From the NCBI RefSeq assembly GCF_049846925.1, contig NZ_JBNCMT010000024.1, positions 1-64,000 of the forward strand: a stretch of 64,000 nucleotides of DNA, read 5' to 3'. Shown piece by piece: positions 8,302 to 18,346 of this stretch. Positions within the stretch are counted from its first letter, which is position 1, and each line of letters starts with the position of its first letter. Origin of the DNA: Brevibacillus_H sp049846925. Lineage in GTDB: Bacteria; Bacillota; Bacilli; Brevibacillales; Brevibacillaceae. The position numbers and the translations under genes were made by a program. The notes under the pieces are model-generated. The model saw only the letters and a list, made by a program, of their open reading frames with translations. It searched no databases and had not been told where the DNA came from.

Positions 8302-9312
8302 CTACTCTTTGCGAAGTTTCCCGGCGATGTGTGAAACAATTTCATATGAGTGCAGGCGAGCCTGATGATCGTAAATCTGGGAGTTGATCATGATCTCATC
8401 TGCCCCAGTTTCATCGAGAAACGATTGAAGTTGTCTTTGTACGCTTTCTTCATTCCCGACAAACGTATAGCGGAGCTGCTCCTGTAGGGTATTTTTTTCT
8501 AATGGAGTCCACAGTTCATCCATATTATCTACAGGCGGATTTAGTTGCCCTGGACGTCCTCGGATCAGATTCAGGAACTGTTGCTGCATTGAAGTTGCTA
8601 ACCATTGGGCTCTTTCGTCCGTATCGGCTGCGATGACATTGACGCACACCATCGCATAGGGTGCATCCAGCATCTCTGATGGTCGGAAGCTGCTGCGGTA
8701 CAGTTCCAGTGCCTGCAAGGTAAAAGTCGGTGAAAAATGGCTTGCAAACGAAAACGGCAGACCAAGCTGACCTGCCAAGCGGGCACTAAAACTACTAGAG
8801 CCTAAAAGCCAGATCGGGATATTCAACCCTTCTCCGGGAATGGCACGTACCTGTCTTGTTTGCTGGTCCTCAGGCGGGTTAAAGTATGTACGCAATTCAT
8901 GAACCAATTCCGGAAAATCTTCACCATTGTTTCCTAAGTCTCGACGAAGGGCTCGTGCAGTCGCCTGATCTGAACCAGGTGCTCTGCCCAAACCAAGATC
9001 AATTCTGCCTGGATACAAAGATTCCAGTGTCCCAAACTGTTCAGCGATGACGAGTGGTGCATGATTGGGAAGCATGACTCCGCCTGAACCTACCCGAATG
9101 GTCGATGTACCGCCTGCGATGTGACCAATAACGACTGATGTCGCTGAACTTGCTATGCCAGTCATGTTGTGATGCTCTGCCAACCAGTAGCGATGATATC
9201 CCCTTTTTTCCACATGCTTGGCAAGATCGAGACTATTGCGAAAGGCTTGTGCAGCCGTTCCTCCTACAATAATTGGTGCTAAATCCAGTACGGATAAAGG
9301 GATGGTCATCAT
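8302..9312 (-). CDS. Luciferase-like (LLM class) flavin-dependent oxidoreductase
   Basis: 336 aa, usual length for the bacterial-luciferase-like monooxygenase group of the YceB/YvbT type. Diagnostic stretches are LAKHVEKRGYHRYWLAEHHN near residue 30, RVGSGGVMLPNHAPLVIAEQ near 73 and GRIDLGLGRAPGS near 100. They form the FMN/F420 TIM-barrel binding site. It probably oxidises an organic substrate with reduced flavin and O2; substrate not predictable. The start is ATGATG behind AGGAGG. A 60-aa gene lies just upstream and an M20 hydrolase further upstream on the same strand. Confidence 0.9.
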   Translation of the reverse strand: MMTIPLSVLDLAPIIVGGTAAQAFRNSLDLAKHVEKRGYHRYWLAEHHNMTGIASSATSVVIGHIAGGTSTIRVGSGGVMLPNHAPLVIAEQFGTLESLYPGRIDLGLGRAPGSDQATARALRRDLGNNGEDFPELVHELRTYFNPPEDQQTRQVRAIPGEGLNIPIWLLGSSSFSARLAGQLGLPFSFASHFSPTFTLQALELYRSSFRPSEMLDAPYAMVCVNVIAADTDERAQWLATSMQQQFLNLIRGRPGQLNPPVDNMDELWTPLEKNTLQEQLRYTFVGNEESVQRQLQSFLDETGADEIMINSQIYDHQARLHSYEIVSHIAGKLRKE

Positions 9313-9324
9313 CCTATCCTCCTA

Positions 9325-9507
9325 TCACTTACTTCCGTATCGCTCCAGGTTCTCAGTTACTCGGTTGTCTACGTCTATTTCATAAGTATCTTCAGTAATA
9401 GCAACAATAATTCCATTTCCGATGTACATGCCTCTCTCAGAAAATGGTACACTGTCACCAACTTTTAATCCTGCAGGAAGCAAATTCTTTGCTAACGTAA
9501 TTTTCAT
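9325..9507 (-). CDS. Small conserved-looking hypothetical protein (60 aa)
   Basis: Acidic to neutral 60-residue protein with a GAGGG ribosome binding site and a start 12 bases before the LLM oxidoreductase gene in the same direction. It looks like a small beta-rich fold: VGDSVPF, ERGMYIGNGIIVAI and TYEIDVDNRV are alternating strands. No family recognised. Probably co-transcribed with the oxidoreductase. Confidence 0.6.
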   Translation of the reverse strand: MKITLAKNLLPAGLKVGDSVPFSERGMYIGNGIIVAITEDTYEIDVDNRVTENLERYGSK

Positions 9508-9553
9508 CGTTGTCCCTCTTCTCTATTTTTAGATCAATAAAATAATATCGCTC

Positions 9554-9595
9554 AAAAAGGAGGAACTATGTTTCCCAGACTTTTTGAACTTCCTC
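9554..9595 (-). terminator. Candidate terminator after the M20 hydrolase
   Basis: Minus-strand GAGGAA (9590-9595) pairs with TTCCTC (9560-9565) around a long loop and is followed by CTTTTT. Position just past the hydrolase stop fits; stem is short. Confidence 0.4.
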
Positions 9596-9602
9596 TCAAA
9601 GT

Positions 9603-10841
9603 TTACAGTACTGCCTGTTCACTGCCAAGCGCGAGAACTGTATGATACAGAACGTTTGCACCATCTGCACAATCTTCAGGAGAACTCCATTCCGCTGGAT
9701 TATGACTGATTCCATCTTTGGAACGAATGAATATCATGCTGATGGGACAAAGTTCTTTCAGTTGCATCCCGTCATGGCCTGCACCGCTCGGTAGTACGGT
9801 TGTTTTTAGTGCATTTGCCGTACAAGCCTGTTCCATGATTTGTTGAATGACTGGCGAACAAGGTGCGGGTGCAACCCGTTGCAGCGTCTCCACTTGCAGG
9901 GTGATTTCACGTTCTTGGCAAAGCTCTTGGGCATAGGTAACCAGTTGTTGTTCCAACTGATTCCGGACCTGCTCATCAATATCCCGCAGATCCAACGTGA
10001 ACTCAACTTGTCCTGGAATGACGTTCACTCCGCCAGGTTTGACGGAGATTTGTCCTACCGTTCCAACCGCATTTGGGTATTTCTTGACCTCTTGTTCAAT
10101 GGCCAGGATCAAATTTGCTGCCGCCGGTAACGGGTCTTTGCGAATGCCCATCGGTGTGGCGCCGGCATGTCCAGCTTCACCAATCAACGTCCATTTCATC
10201 CATAAGGGCCCTGCGATTCCAGATACAATTCCAACCGACAAATGATTAGACTCAAGTACCTTTCCTTGCTCAATATGTAATTCAATATAGGCTTTGACTG
10301 TGCCTTTTTCTCTTGCTGCTTCTGCGATTCGGAGCGGATCAAGAGCAGATTCCCTCATTGCACTTTCGATGGAAATTCCATCTCGATCCGTATTTTGCAA
10401 ATGTGCGTTAGTTAGCGTACCTGCCAGTGCTCGGCTGCCGATCATACCAAACTGAAAACGGCCGCCTTCTTCATCTGTGAAAGCAATAACCTCGATTGGA
10501 TGATCCGATGTGATCCCTTGCTCATTCATCGTCTGAAGTACTTCTACCCCGGCAAGTACGCCAAGCGGGCCATCGAAGTTTCCGCCCATTGGAACTGAAT
10601 CAAGGTGAGAGCCAATGAGGACAGCTGATGCTCCTGCCAGGCTCCCTTCTTTGCGGCCAATCAGGTTGCCAATGGCATCTTCTCTGACGATCAGCCCTGC
10701 CTCTTCCATATAAGAAGCTACGAGGTCTTTGACCTGTCGCTCTTCTCTAGTAAAGGAGAGTCGTGTGATTCCTCCCTGTTCATGCTTGCCAATCTCACTT
10801 ACTTCCTGTAGTCGTTGCCACAATCTCGCTTGATTAATCAC
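9603..10841 (-). CDS. M20-family N-carbamoyl-L-amino acid hydrolase / allantoate amidohydrolase
   Basis: Binuclear-metal amidase of the HyuC/AmaB/AllC group, about 412 aa. Metal-ligand motifs: GSHLDSVPMGGNFDGPLG (His and Asp) near residue 80, DEEGGRFQ near 125, and ELHIEQG near 190. GAGHDGMQL near 360 supplies the last conserved His. It would cleave a ureido carbon-nitrogen bond (N-carbamoyl amino acid or allantoate), releasing ammonia and CO2. I take the GTG at 10841, eight bases after AGGGGG; a GTG at 10850 overlaps that site. No purine or hydantoin genes adjoin it, so the substrate within this group is open. Confidence 0.88.
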   Translation of the reverse strand: MINQARLWQRLQEVSEIGKHEQGGITRLSFTREERQVKDLVASYMEEAGLIVREDAIGNLIGRKEGSLAGASAVLIGSHLDSVPMGGNFDGPLGVLAGVEVLQTMNEQGITSDHPIEVIAFTDEEGGRFQFGMIGSRALAGTLTNAHLQNTDRDGISIESAMRESALDPLRIAEAAREKGTVKAYIELHIEQGKVLESNHLSVGIVSGIAGPLWMKWTLIGEAGHAGATPMGIRKDPLPAAANLILAIEQEVKKYPNAVGTVGQISVKPGGVNVIPGQVEFTLDLRDIDEQVRNQLEQQLVTYAQELCQEREITLQVETLQRVAPAPCSPVIQQIMEQACTANALKTTVLPSGAGHDGMQLKELCPISMIFIRSKDGISHNPAEWSSPEDCADGANVLYHTVLALGSEQAVL

Positions 10842-10870
10842 ACCATTCACCCCCTGAGTGTACTATCAAA

Positions 10871-11059
10871 TTAATCGTTTTTGATTTTTTCGTATACTTT
10901 ATCCAACAATTTGATTACTGGCTTCGTGCCGCCTACGATGTTTCCAAGACCCATCGAGATAAATAACGAGGCGCCGAAACTGTTCAGTTCATAGATTAAT
11001 AATCCGTAATAAATGAAAGAAAGTCCGAGAATGATTGGAACAAGTGTGCGTGCACGCAT
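10871..11059 (-). CDS. Small membrane protein (62 aa)
   Basis: Two hydrophobic segments (about residues 6-24 and 28-44) joined by a short NSFGAS turn, then a lysine-rich cytoplasmic tail ending KIKND. The start has AAGGGAG upstream. It follows the MalT-type regulator by 43 bases and precedes the M20 hydrolase on the same strand. No family recognised. Confidence 0.6.
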   Translation of the reverse strand: MRARTLVPIILGLSFIYYGLLIYELNSFGASLFISMGLGNIVGGTKPVIKLLDKVYEKIKND

Positions 11060-11102
11060 GCTGAATACTCCCTTATCTCTGCAGAATAATTTGCAAGTCT
11101 TA

Positions 11103-13718
11103 CTAATCAGGTATCAGATTCAGTTGTCTAGCCTTTTGAATTGCTTGAACACGGTTGGATACGCCAAGCTTTCCGTAAATACGATTCAAATGAATCTTAA
11201 CCGTACCAATTGCCATAACCAGCTGATCTGCTACTTCCCTATTGGATAAACCAAGACTGATATACTTCAATACTTCAGCTTCCCGATCAGTCAACAAGTC
11301 AGTTAGCGTATTGTCTTGCTTAGCGACTGTAGGTAAGCTCAGCTCACCGACATCGGCTAACAGCCGTTTCAGATACTTCAGAGATACACCATTTTGCAAG
11401 GACAGTATATGGTGGTTGAGCCTTACCTCATGATACTTCATCAGTACTTCTATAAGCAGCAAGCCTTCATCTATGAATATCCGGAAATATCCATTCGATT
11501 CGCCGAGTTGCAAAGCAGCATGCAGCGTTTCCATGGAATTATGAAGGAGTTGTTTCTGATAAAAATAAATGGATTGATAGATGAGAGCTTCTATTTTACT
11601 TGGGATCCGTTTTTCCTGATCCGCTTTTTGTGAAATTTTCACAGATAATTGAAATGCCTCATCCAGCCGTTGTTTATAGTGCAAGACTTTCATCAGCGAA
11701 AGAAATTCGAACTCCTGGAAAACGGTAATGCCCCTCTCACTGTGCAGATTGGACTTGGCCAACCATTGATCCACTTCTTCTTGTTGGTTCAAAAAGATAG
11801 AATAACGAACCAGGAGCGCTTTAATCGGATCAAGCCAGTGCTCGCCATCCAGCTTCTTTAACTCATCTTGCGCATTGGTAAGTACAGCAATAGCTTCCCT
11901 GTAATTACCACGAGCTGCATGTATTCTAGCTTGCAGGGCAAAAGCGGGCGCCAACGCTCCCAGATTTGCTGTTAAAAGCGATACACGCATGCCCTCTTGG
12001 GCAAAATCTTGGCTATTCTTCAGATTGTTCCTCTCATACTCTATCTCACCCATGCACACATGGTAGTATGCCGTATAATGATAATCTTTCACTTTACTTT
12101 TCTTTACAAATTCGGTACAGACTGCGTGATATTTGATGGCGTTGACCATACTTCCGTAACCCCATGAGCTTCGCAATAAAAACAGATCACAATCATTAAA
12201 TTCTATGCCGTAGTTAGTGTATAAGTCCATGTTCACGATTTGATCGATGTCATCACGCTCAACCAACGATTGCAACACCTGTAGAGAAACCTCAAAATCC
12301 CCTTTTTTCGTAAGATACCAGTATGTAATAAGGAAAATTTCCTCGGTGTACTTCTCGATGAGGTCAGACGGTAATGTCGGTGTTATGTGCTCTAGTGTTT
12401 GCTTTAGTTCAACTAATCTTCTCTCTACAATCTTAAGCTCTCCGACCACCACTTCAGACCATGCGAGAATGATCAGGACATCCATTGTTTTTGTGTACGA
12501 TTCGGGCAACCGTTTTATCCAGTTGATCAGTGTTAAGCTTTGATTCCGCCTAAATAACTCTGGTGTGCATTTGGTAATCAGCATAATGGATCGCTCAAAA
12601 TCCTCTGCTTCCAACGCATGATGAATAGCTTCATGAAACAAGGAATGCTGTTCAAACCACTCACTTGATTTCAAGTGAAGCTGGCGTATATCACTTCCAT
12701 ATTGATTTGTAAGACGATCTCGCAAAAAGTCAGCAAAGAGATGATGATACCGATACCAGTTCCGTTCTTTATCTAATGGGATAATAAGCAGATTAGCCTG
12801 CTCCAATTGGAGTATAAAATGGGAATCTATCGACTGTCCCGTTATCTGGGAGCATAAAGAGTCATTGAAGCGCTCCAATATAGATGTTTGCATCAGAAAC
12901 TCTTGAAGTGGTTCCGATAATCCCAAAAATACTTCTTCTAACAAATATTCAACAACAAAACGATGGCTGCCGGTGAAGTTCTCCAGGGTATTGATGGTGT
13001 TTCCCCGACCGTGACTGGTTATTGCTGCCAACTGAAGTCCTGCAACCCATCCTTCTGTACGATTCTCCAACAGTTGCAATAAATTCTGGGAGGGTATTTC
13101 GCCGCTTAGTTCTCCCCAAAAGTCCTGTATTTCATCACGAATAAATCGCATATCTTCAATTGTCAATTCAACAATTTCTCCCTTTTCGCGATATCGTTCC
13201 AAAGAAAGTGGGAGTACGGTTCGGCTTGCTATGTAAATATGTCCATTGATTGGTAGGTTCTGAATAAAATAGTTCAGGGACTGGTGAATCCTAATATCTT
13301 CAATCATATGATAATCATCCAGAACGAGCAGGAAATGATCTTGTAGCTCCAGGATATCATTCAGCAACAGTGTCACCATATTATCAACTGTTTGAATCGA
13401 AACAGAATGAAGAATGGATTGTGCTCTTTTTCCGAGACTAGGAGTAACTTCTGTTAACGTTGCCACTACATATGTCCAAAAACGAACAAGATCATTATCT
13501 CCCTTGTCAAGAGAAAGCCAGCTTACAGGAATGTCCAGGCTGTGCGTCCACTCGCTTAGTAATGTTGATTTCCCAAAACCTGCTGGAGCAGAAATAATGG
13601 ACACTTTTTTCGCCAGACCGCTCATTAGTTTGATATAGAGTCGTGGTCTCTTAACTATTGTATTGGGTATTTTTGGTCTCATCAGTTTGGTTTGCAGGAT
13701 AATCATCTGATCTATCAT
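11103..13718 (-). CDS. MalT-type LuxR family transcriptional activator (STAND ATPase)
   Basis: 871 aa with the complete MalT-like order. The P-loop is SAPAGFGKSTLLSEW (about 43-57), with Walker B LLVLDDYHMIE near 126. An NB-ARC-type winged region follows and then a helical TPR-like sensor domain over residues about 380-780. The C-terminal LuxR helix-turn-helix begins LTDREAEVLKYISLGLSNRE and contains GTVKIHLNRIYGKLG. Such STAND activators oligomerise on binding an inducer and ATP and then activate promoters. It starts at ATG behind AGGGTGG. No sugar or transport operon lies beside it, so its inducer and regulon are unknown; the divergent SWIM gene and the small membrane protein are possible targets. 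Confidence 0.93.
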   Translation of the reverse strand: MIDQMIILQTKLMRPKIPNTIVKRPRLYIKLMSGLAKKVSIISAPAGFGKSTLLSEWTHSLDIPVSWLSLDKGDNDLVRFWTYVVATLTEVTPSLGKRAQSILHSVSIQTVDNMVTLLLNDILELQDHFLLVLDDYHMIEDIRIHQSLNYFIQNLPINGHIYIASRTVLPLSLERYREKGEIVELTIEDMRFIRDEIQDFWGELSGEIPSQNLLQLLENRTEGWVAGLQLAAITSHGRGNTINTLENFTGSHRFVVEYLLEEVFLGLSEPLQEFLMQTSILERFNDSLCSQITGQSIDSHFILQLEQANLLIIPLDKERNWYRYHHLFADFLRDRLTNQYGSDIRQLHLKSSEWFEQHSLFHEAIHHALEAEDFERSIMLITKCTPELFRRNQSLTLINWIKRLPESYTKTMDVLIILAWSEVVVGELKIVERRLVELKQTLEHITPTLPSDLIEKYTEEIFLITYWYLTKKGDFEVSLQVLQSLVERDDIDQIVNMDLYTNYGIEFNDCDLFLLRSSWGYGSMVNAIKYHAVCTEFVKKSKVKDYHYTAYYHVCMGEIEYERNNLKNSQDFAQEGMRVSLLTANLGALAPAFALQARIHAARGNYREAIAVLTNAQDELKKLDGEHWLDPIKALLVRYSIFLNQQEEVDQWLAKSNLHSERGITVFQEFEFLSLMKVLHYKQRLDEAFQLSVKISQKADQEKRIPSKIEALIYQSIYFYQKQLLHNSMETLHAALQLGESNGYFRIFIDEGLLLIEVLMKYHEVRLNHHILSLQNGVSLKYLKRLLADVGELSLPTVAKQDNTLTDLLTDREAEVLKYISLGLSNREVADQLVMAIGTVKIHLNRIYGKLGVSNRVQAIQKARQLNLIPD

Positions 13719-13845
13719 TTGTTATCCACCCTTATCCCTTTTTCACTTCATCTGCAAACTTCATATAACCTTTATTAAATTTTAGTTTACTTGATTCGCT
13801 CACATTCATGAACTGTTTTTCCTGAATTTCTTTCCTCAATATTTT

Positions 13846-13854
13846 TGATATAAT
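13846..13854 (+). promoter_or_regulatory. Extended -10 promoter element of the SWIM-SNF2 operon
   Basis: TGATATAAT is an extended -10 (TG-N-TATAAT) 36 bases before the SWIM gene start. I see no good -35 at 16-18 bp. The GGAGGAAC ribosome binding site follows. Confidence 0.5.
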
Positions 13855-13889
13855 GAAAGGATGACTCTTCGGACGGAGGAACGAAAACC

Positions 13890-15494
13890 ATGTTGCAACG
13901 GCAGTTAACGCGGGAACAAGTCACGAAAACAGGCGAGCAGATCCTCGTTAACATGAAGGACTATATGATCGAACGCGGTTATCAGTACTTTTCAGATGGC
14001 CGAGTCTTTAATATACAGGTGCTTGACAGTACATTACTTACGAGCAATGTTCAGGGAGAACAGGTATATCATGTGACCATTCATCTGGAATATTTTCCAA
14101 AAAGCACCTGTACTTGTCCTTACGCTCAATTTTGCAAGCATATTGCAGCTACTTTTTTTCAAGCATACAGTGTGTTTGAGAATCCAAGAAACTTTTTGCA
14201 AGCGGCACAACAGCCACGGAAACCAAGCTTCTCCCCATCCATGTTGTATCCCACTTACAAGAAAATGGTTGGTGAGCAAGAGCGCAAACCATTGTTTATC
14301 CAGGGTGTTACCATTACCGAGAACAGCAGTGTTAGTGATTGGTATCGGTTCCTGACAAATTGGTCACGCAATTTGCTGACAGCCATGGAAATCAACAGAG
14401 CCTCTACTGAGCTGTATAACAGTTATCAACAGGTGCTAGGCGCTACCCAATCGTGGACAGAAGATGCCGGACAGCTTTTCACGATTCATGCGAACCTGTT
14501 TCATCTGGGTATCTTGCAAGAATATGTCCAACGCAAACATTCATCCTACTGGTTGCAGGATTTGGCACAAACAGCGAATAACCTCGTCGAGCAATTGGAA
14601 GCCATTCTGTTTTACATGGATAAAACAAACGTCAAAGAACGGTTGCATGGACATCTGGAGGAAACACTGCAAAAAACCAAAGAATTGAAGTTATGCGACC
14701 CCACTTCCAAAGCAATGTTGCAAGCTTATCGTATTCTATGGTGGGAATTATTTCGTGATTCTGATTGGATACACACGGAGACCAGCGAACTCGAACAACT
14801 GATAAAGCGTCCAGACAACACTCCTGCGGAAAACAGCAAATATCAGATGCTTAGAGCGCATTTTTTTGTCATGGAGGGAAAAGATGAGGAAGCCTTGTCT
14901 GTTTTCACGCAATGTCAGGGGCTTTCGCTTACTTTTTATCTTTTGTATATCAAGGCATTTGCACGTAACAGCGATTGGACACGTGTCCTATTTTGGGTAG
15001 ATCGTTTAGATTCCGTGATTGGGACTGCAGATACTACGGAATATAAATTGGTCATTGCCATCTGGCAGCATGCGATGGAGCTGACCGGACAAAGGGATGA
15101 ATGCGGGCCAAAGCTTCAACGATTCTTACCTCAGAGCTTTCACGATTACGCTGCTTACTTGATCGAACAGAAGCAATTCAAACTCTGGCTCGACCTGCAA
15201 ATGTCGTTACAAGTAAACAGTGCAGATGTCAACAGTCATACGGTCAAGGATCTGGAAGAGGCTAATCCCGCCCTCTTGCTCCCTTTTTATATCAGGGAAG
15301 TAAACCTTTTGGTCAGCCAACGGAACCGGACAGCATATCGAGATGCGGCGAAACTGTTGAAAAAAGTACGCCTGTGCTTCGTCAAAGCGAATCAGGAAGA
15401 GAAATGGGATCAGTTCATCCTTCGACTGGCTGCCAAACATTATCGCTTGCGAGCATTCCAAGAAGAGCTGAAGAGAGGAAATCTATACTCATGA
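13890..15494 (+). CDS. ywqB: SWIM zinc-finger protein (YwqB-like)
   Basis: 534 aa. The SWIM metal site CTCPYAQFCKH (Cys 74, 76, 82 and His 84; CxCx5CxH) is intact near the N-terminus; the rest is helical with no enzyme motif I recognise. SWIM proteins bind DNA or protein and in Bacillales are encoded beside a SNF2 ATPase (YwqB-YwqA in B. subtilis), which is exactly the context here: the next start codon overlaps this stop (ATGA at 15491-15494). Probable partner of that motor in DNA or chromosome transactions. Confidence 0.85.
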   Translation: MLQRQLTREQVTKTGEQILVNMKDYMIERGYQYFSDGRVFNIQVLDSTLLTSNVQGEQVYHVTIHLEYFPKSTCTCPYAQFCKHIAATFFQAYSVFENPRNFLQAAQQPRKPSFSPSMLYPTYKKMVGEQERKPLFIQGVTITENSSVSDWYRFLTNWSRNLLTAMEINRASTELYNSYQQVLGATQSWTEDAGQLFTIHANLFHLGILQEYVQRKHSSYWLQDLAQTANNLVEQLEAILFYMDKTNVKERLHGHLEETLQKTKELKLCDPTSKAMLQAYRILWWELFRDSDWIHTETSELEQLIKRPDNTPAENSKYQMLRAHFFVMEGKDEEALSVFTQCQGLSLTFYLLYIKAFARNSDWTRVLFWVDRLDSVIGTADTTEYKLVIAIWQHAMELTGQRDECGPKLQRFLPQSFHDYAAYLIEQKQFKLWLDLQMSLQVNSADVNSHTVKDLEEANPALLLPFYIREVNLLVSQRNRTAYRDAAKLLKKVRLCFVKANQEEKWDQFILRLAAKHYRLRAFQEELKRGNLYS

Positions 15495-18346
15495 GTGTAG
15501 TCGAGACGATATCAATTTCAGGTACCATCACAGAGGATGGTCTTTTCCAACTCAAAGGTACGAACCATACAGGGCAAGCAGTCGATCCAGAAGTCCTTGC
15601 TTCCCTGCTATTTGCTTGGGATGAAGCTTCCTTTTATGGGACATTTGTTGAAAAAACCGAAGAAACCATTCTGCTTGCGCCAACGGAAGCGCTCGCCTTT
15701 TTCACCAATCCACAATGGCTCCACTATGTATCCTTTCACCTGAGTGAGCAAATGGTTGGCTTCCAAGAGTCTGCGCAACTGATTCAGAATGCTTTAAGCG
15801 CAGGCAATTTTATCCCTTCTATGGAAGACTGGAAGCACGGTGAAATCGGTTGGAAACTCTCTTGCAATCACCCTGAAACCGTACCAGACTATGCGAACCG
15901 TTGGCTATCCCATATCATCAACGGCCTCTTGACCAACCAAGCTTCTGTCATGACTGCATGGCATCAGCTACAATCGCACTTTCCTGCCCTTTTCATCATG
16001 GGAAATGAGCTGTCTGTGCATGTCCGAGAAACAGAATGGCTGCAAACAATTGGTTGGCTTCCAGACGATACACCTTTCCGCACCTGTATTCAATTGATCG
16101 AAGCTGAGGATCAACTGGGAATGTGGCGTTTGCAAATTTTGTTGCAGGACCGGGAAAACCTTGAACTGCTCGTCCCTTTGTCACACGAACAGATAAATGA
16201 AGAGGACCTCCCCACTTCCTGGAAAGAATACAGGAATCGATTGGTTCGAGATATCCAGAAATGCAAGGAGATTGTACCGTGGTTAACAGGCGACGAGCAT
16301 AGTGCTTCTCTATTGTCACAACTTACAACAGATCAGGCGTGGAGGTTTCTCACTGAGGGTAGTCTGGAACTGATCCAAGCGGGAATTCATGTTTTTCTCC
16401 CGGCTTGGTGGGAACAGGTGAGACGAGCAAAACCGAAACTGAAAGCGAAAGTCCTCTCTTCTGTGGGTTCTCACAATCAAACGTTTGTGGGGATCTCACA
16501 GCTAATGGATTTTGAATGGAAGCTTTCACTCGGCTCACTGGAGCTTTCAGAAGAAGAGTTCTATCTGTTGCTAGAGCAAAAAGAGCGGCTCATGAAAATC
16601 AGAGATCAATGGGTACAGCTAACCCCTGAACTCATATCCCAGTTGCAGAAGACCATGAAAAAAACAAAGGGAAAACATGCGCTTTCGTTACAGAACATAA
16701 TGAAAATGCATTTCATGGGTGAGACCGATCAAAAGGAAGAAGCGCAGGAAGAGCCAGACTTGTCGCATTCTCTGCAAGTTGAAGTTGAGCTGAACCAGCA
16801 TCTGCTTCATTTTATTCACCAGCTTCAGCAGCTTACACAGATCCCGATCCAAGAGCAACCAACGACCTTTCACGGAACATTGCGTAATTATCAACTAGAA
16901 GGAAGCTCGTGGCTTCTGTTTCTTCGTCAATTTGGACTTGGTGCTTGCCTTGCAGATGATATGGGTCTTGGGAAAACCGTGCAGTTCATCAACTACCTTC
17001 TCCAGCTAAAGGAGCAACATACGGACCGTTCCCCTTCTCTATTGATTTGCCCTACCTCTGTGATTGGCAATTGGCAAAAGGAATTGGAGCGTTTTGCCCC
17101 CTCCCTGCAGGTATATATCCATTACGGTTCAGGTCGTAAAAAAGGCAAGGAATTCGTGACTGCGATACAGGGAGCAGACATCGTGATTACTTCCTACTCT
17201 CTTTCTCATCTGGATGAATCGGATCTTACGGAAGTCATATGGAACACGATTTGTTTGGATGAGGCGCAGCACATCAAGAATGCATTTACCAAACAAGCTT
17301 CAGCGATAAGAGAATTACAGGCAGAGCATCGGATTGCGCTGACCGGAACACCGATTGAGAATCGACTGACCGAATTATGGTCTATTTTTGATTACCTGAA
17401 TCCTGGGTATCTGGGCAGCTTGCGTGAGTTTTCGCAACGGTTTGTTATTCCGATCGAGCGAGACAACGACCAGCAGCTTGTCAAGCAAGTCCAGCGACTC
17501 ATCCAACCGTTCCTGCTGCGACGGGTCAAAACAGATCCACACATCCAACTGGATTTGCCCGATAAAAATGAGGGAAAAGAATATGTTCCTCTCACGGCCG
17601 AGCAAGCAACGCTGTACGAAAATACACTTCAGGGGATGTTCGGACGACTCGATGAACTGTCCACGATGGAACGCAGGGGACTTATTCTGACTACCCTCAC
17701 CCGTCTCAAACAATTGTGCGATCATCCACGGCTCATCTTGCAAGAAGGTACGGGGATCGATGACAAAGCACGTTCACACAAAATTGAACGGTTACTCGAA
17801 CTTGTACAAGAGATCCGCAGTAAAGGAGAACGTTGTCTCATCTTTACGCAGTACATTGAAATGGGAAATTTGATGCAACGAATCTTGCTTGCAGAAGGTC
17901 ATGGTCCAGTCATCTTTATGAACGGGTCTACTCCAAAGGAAAAGCGGGACCAAATGATCTCTTCTTTCCAAGACACCTCTCTTCCCGATGACGAACGCCC
18001 TGGAATCTTTATCTTATCCTTGCGTGCAGGCGGGACAGGACTTAACTTAACGGAAGCGAACCATGTCTTCCACATTGACCGCTGGTGGAACCCTGCGGTA
18101 GAGAATCAGGCAACAGACCGAGCATACCGCATTGGTCAGCAACGGAATGTGCAGGTTTATAAATTCATTACGCTCGGCACAATTGAGGAACGAATTGATG
18201 AAATGATGGAGAAAAAACTGAGCCTGAGTCAAACGATTGTTGGCAGTGGCGAAAACTGGATTACGGAGCTTTCCACAAATGAGCTTCGAGAACTGTTTAC
18301 ATTACGACACGAATGGGTGGATGAAAAGGATAGATGGATACCATGA
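15491..18346 (+). CDS. ywqA: SNF2-family DNA-dependent ATPase/helicase (YwqA-like)
   Basis: 951 aa from the ATG that overlaps the SWIM stop. The N-terminal half (about 1-460) is the bacterial SNF2-associated region; the motor follows. Motif I is LADDMGLGKT, motif II DEAQ (CLDEAQHIKN), motif III LTGTPIENRLTELWSIFDYL, and the second RecA lobe has FTQYIEMGNLM, AGGTGLNL and the SNF2-specific QATDRAYRIGQ. All catalytic elements look intact. It translocates on duplex DNA and remodels bound proteins; the cellular role of the YwqA group is not settled. An earlier in-frame ATG at 15374 lies inside the SWIM gene and is not credible as a start. Confidence 0.93.
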   Translation: MSVVETISISGTITEDGLFQLKGTNHTGQAVDPEVLASLLFAWDEASFYGTFVEKTEETILLAPTEALAFFTNPQWLHYVSFHLSEQMVGFQESAQLIQNALSAGNFIPSMEDWKHGEIGWKLSCNHPETVPDYANRWLSHIINGLLTNQASVMTAWHQLQSHFPALFIMGNELSVHVRETEWLQTIGWLPDDTPFRTCIQLIEAEDQLGMWRLQILLQDRENLELLVPLSHEQINEEDLPTSWKEYRNRLVRDIQKCKEIVPWLTGDEHSASLLSQLTTDQAWRFLTEGSLELIQAGIHVFLPAWWEQVRRAKPKLKAKVLSSVGSHNQTFVGISQLMDFEWKLSLGSLELSEEEFYLLLEQKERLMKIRDQWVQLTPELISQLQKTMKKTKGKHALSLQNIMKMHFMGETDQKEEAQEEPDLSHSLQVEVELNQHLLHFIHQLQQLTQIPIQEQPTTFHGTLRNYQLEGSSWLLFLRQFGLGACLADDMGLGKTVQFINYLLQLKEQHTDRSPSLLICPTSVIGNWQKELERFAPSLQVYIHYGSGRKKGKEFVTAIQGADIVITSYSLSHLDESDLTEVIWNTICLDEAQHIKNAFTKQASAIRELQAEHRIALTGTPIENRLTELWSIFDYLNPGYLGSLREFSQRFVIPIERDNDQQLVKQVQRLIQPFLLRRVKTDPHIQLDLPDKNEGKEYVPLTAEQATLYENTLQGMFGRLDELSTMERRGLILTTLTRLKQLCDHPRLILQEGTGIDDKARSHKIERLLELVQEIRSKGERCLIFTQYIEMGNLMQRILLAEGHGPVIFMNGSTPKEKRDQMISSFQDTSLPDDERPGIFILSLRAGGTGLNLTEANHVFHIDRWWNPAVENQATDRAYRIGQQRNVQVYKFITLGTIEERIDEMMEKKLSLSQTIVGSGENWITELSTNELRELFTLRHEWVDEKDRWIP

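Noticed and set aside
9568..9645. 25-residue plus-strand frame with a perfect AGGAGG site
   Set aside because: It lies over the candidate terminator and the 3' end of the M20 hydrolase; the purine run is explained by the hairpin arm, and there is no promoter or similarity.
15374..15490. In-frame N-terminal extension of the SNF2 helicase
   Set aside because: It lies wholly inside the SWIM gene, and the ATGA overlap at 15491 is the natural start.
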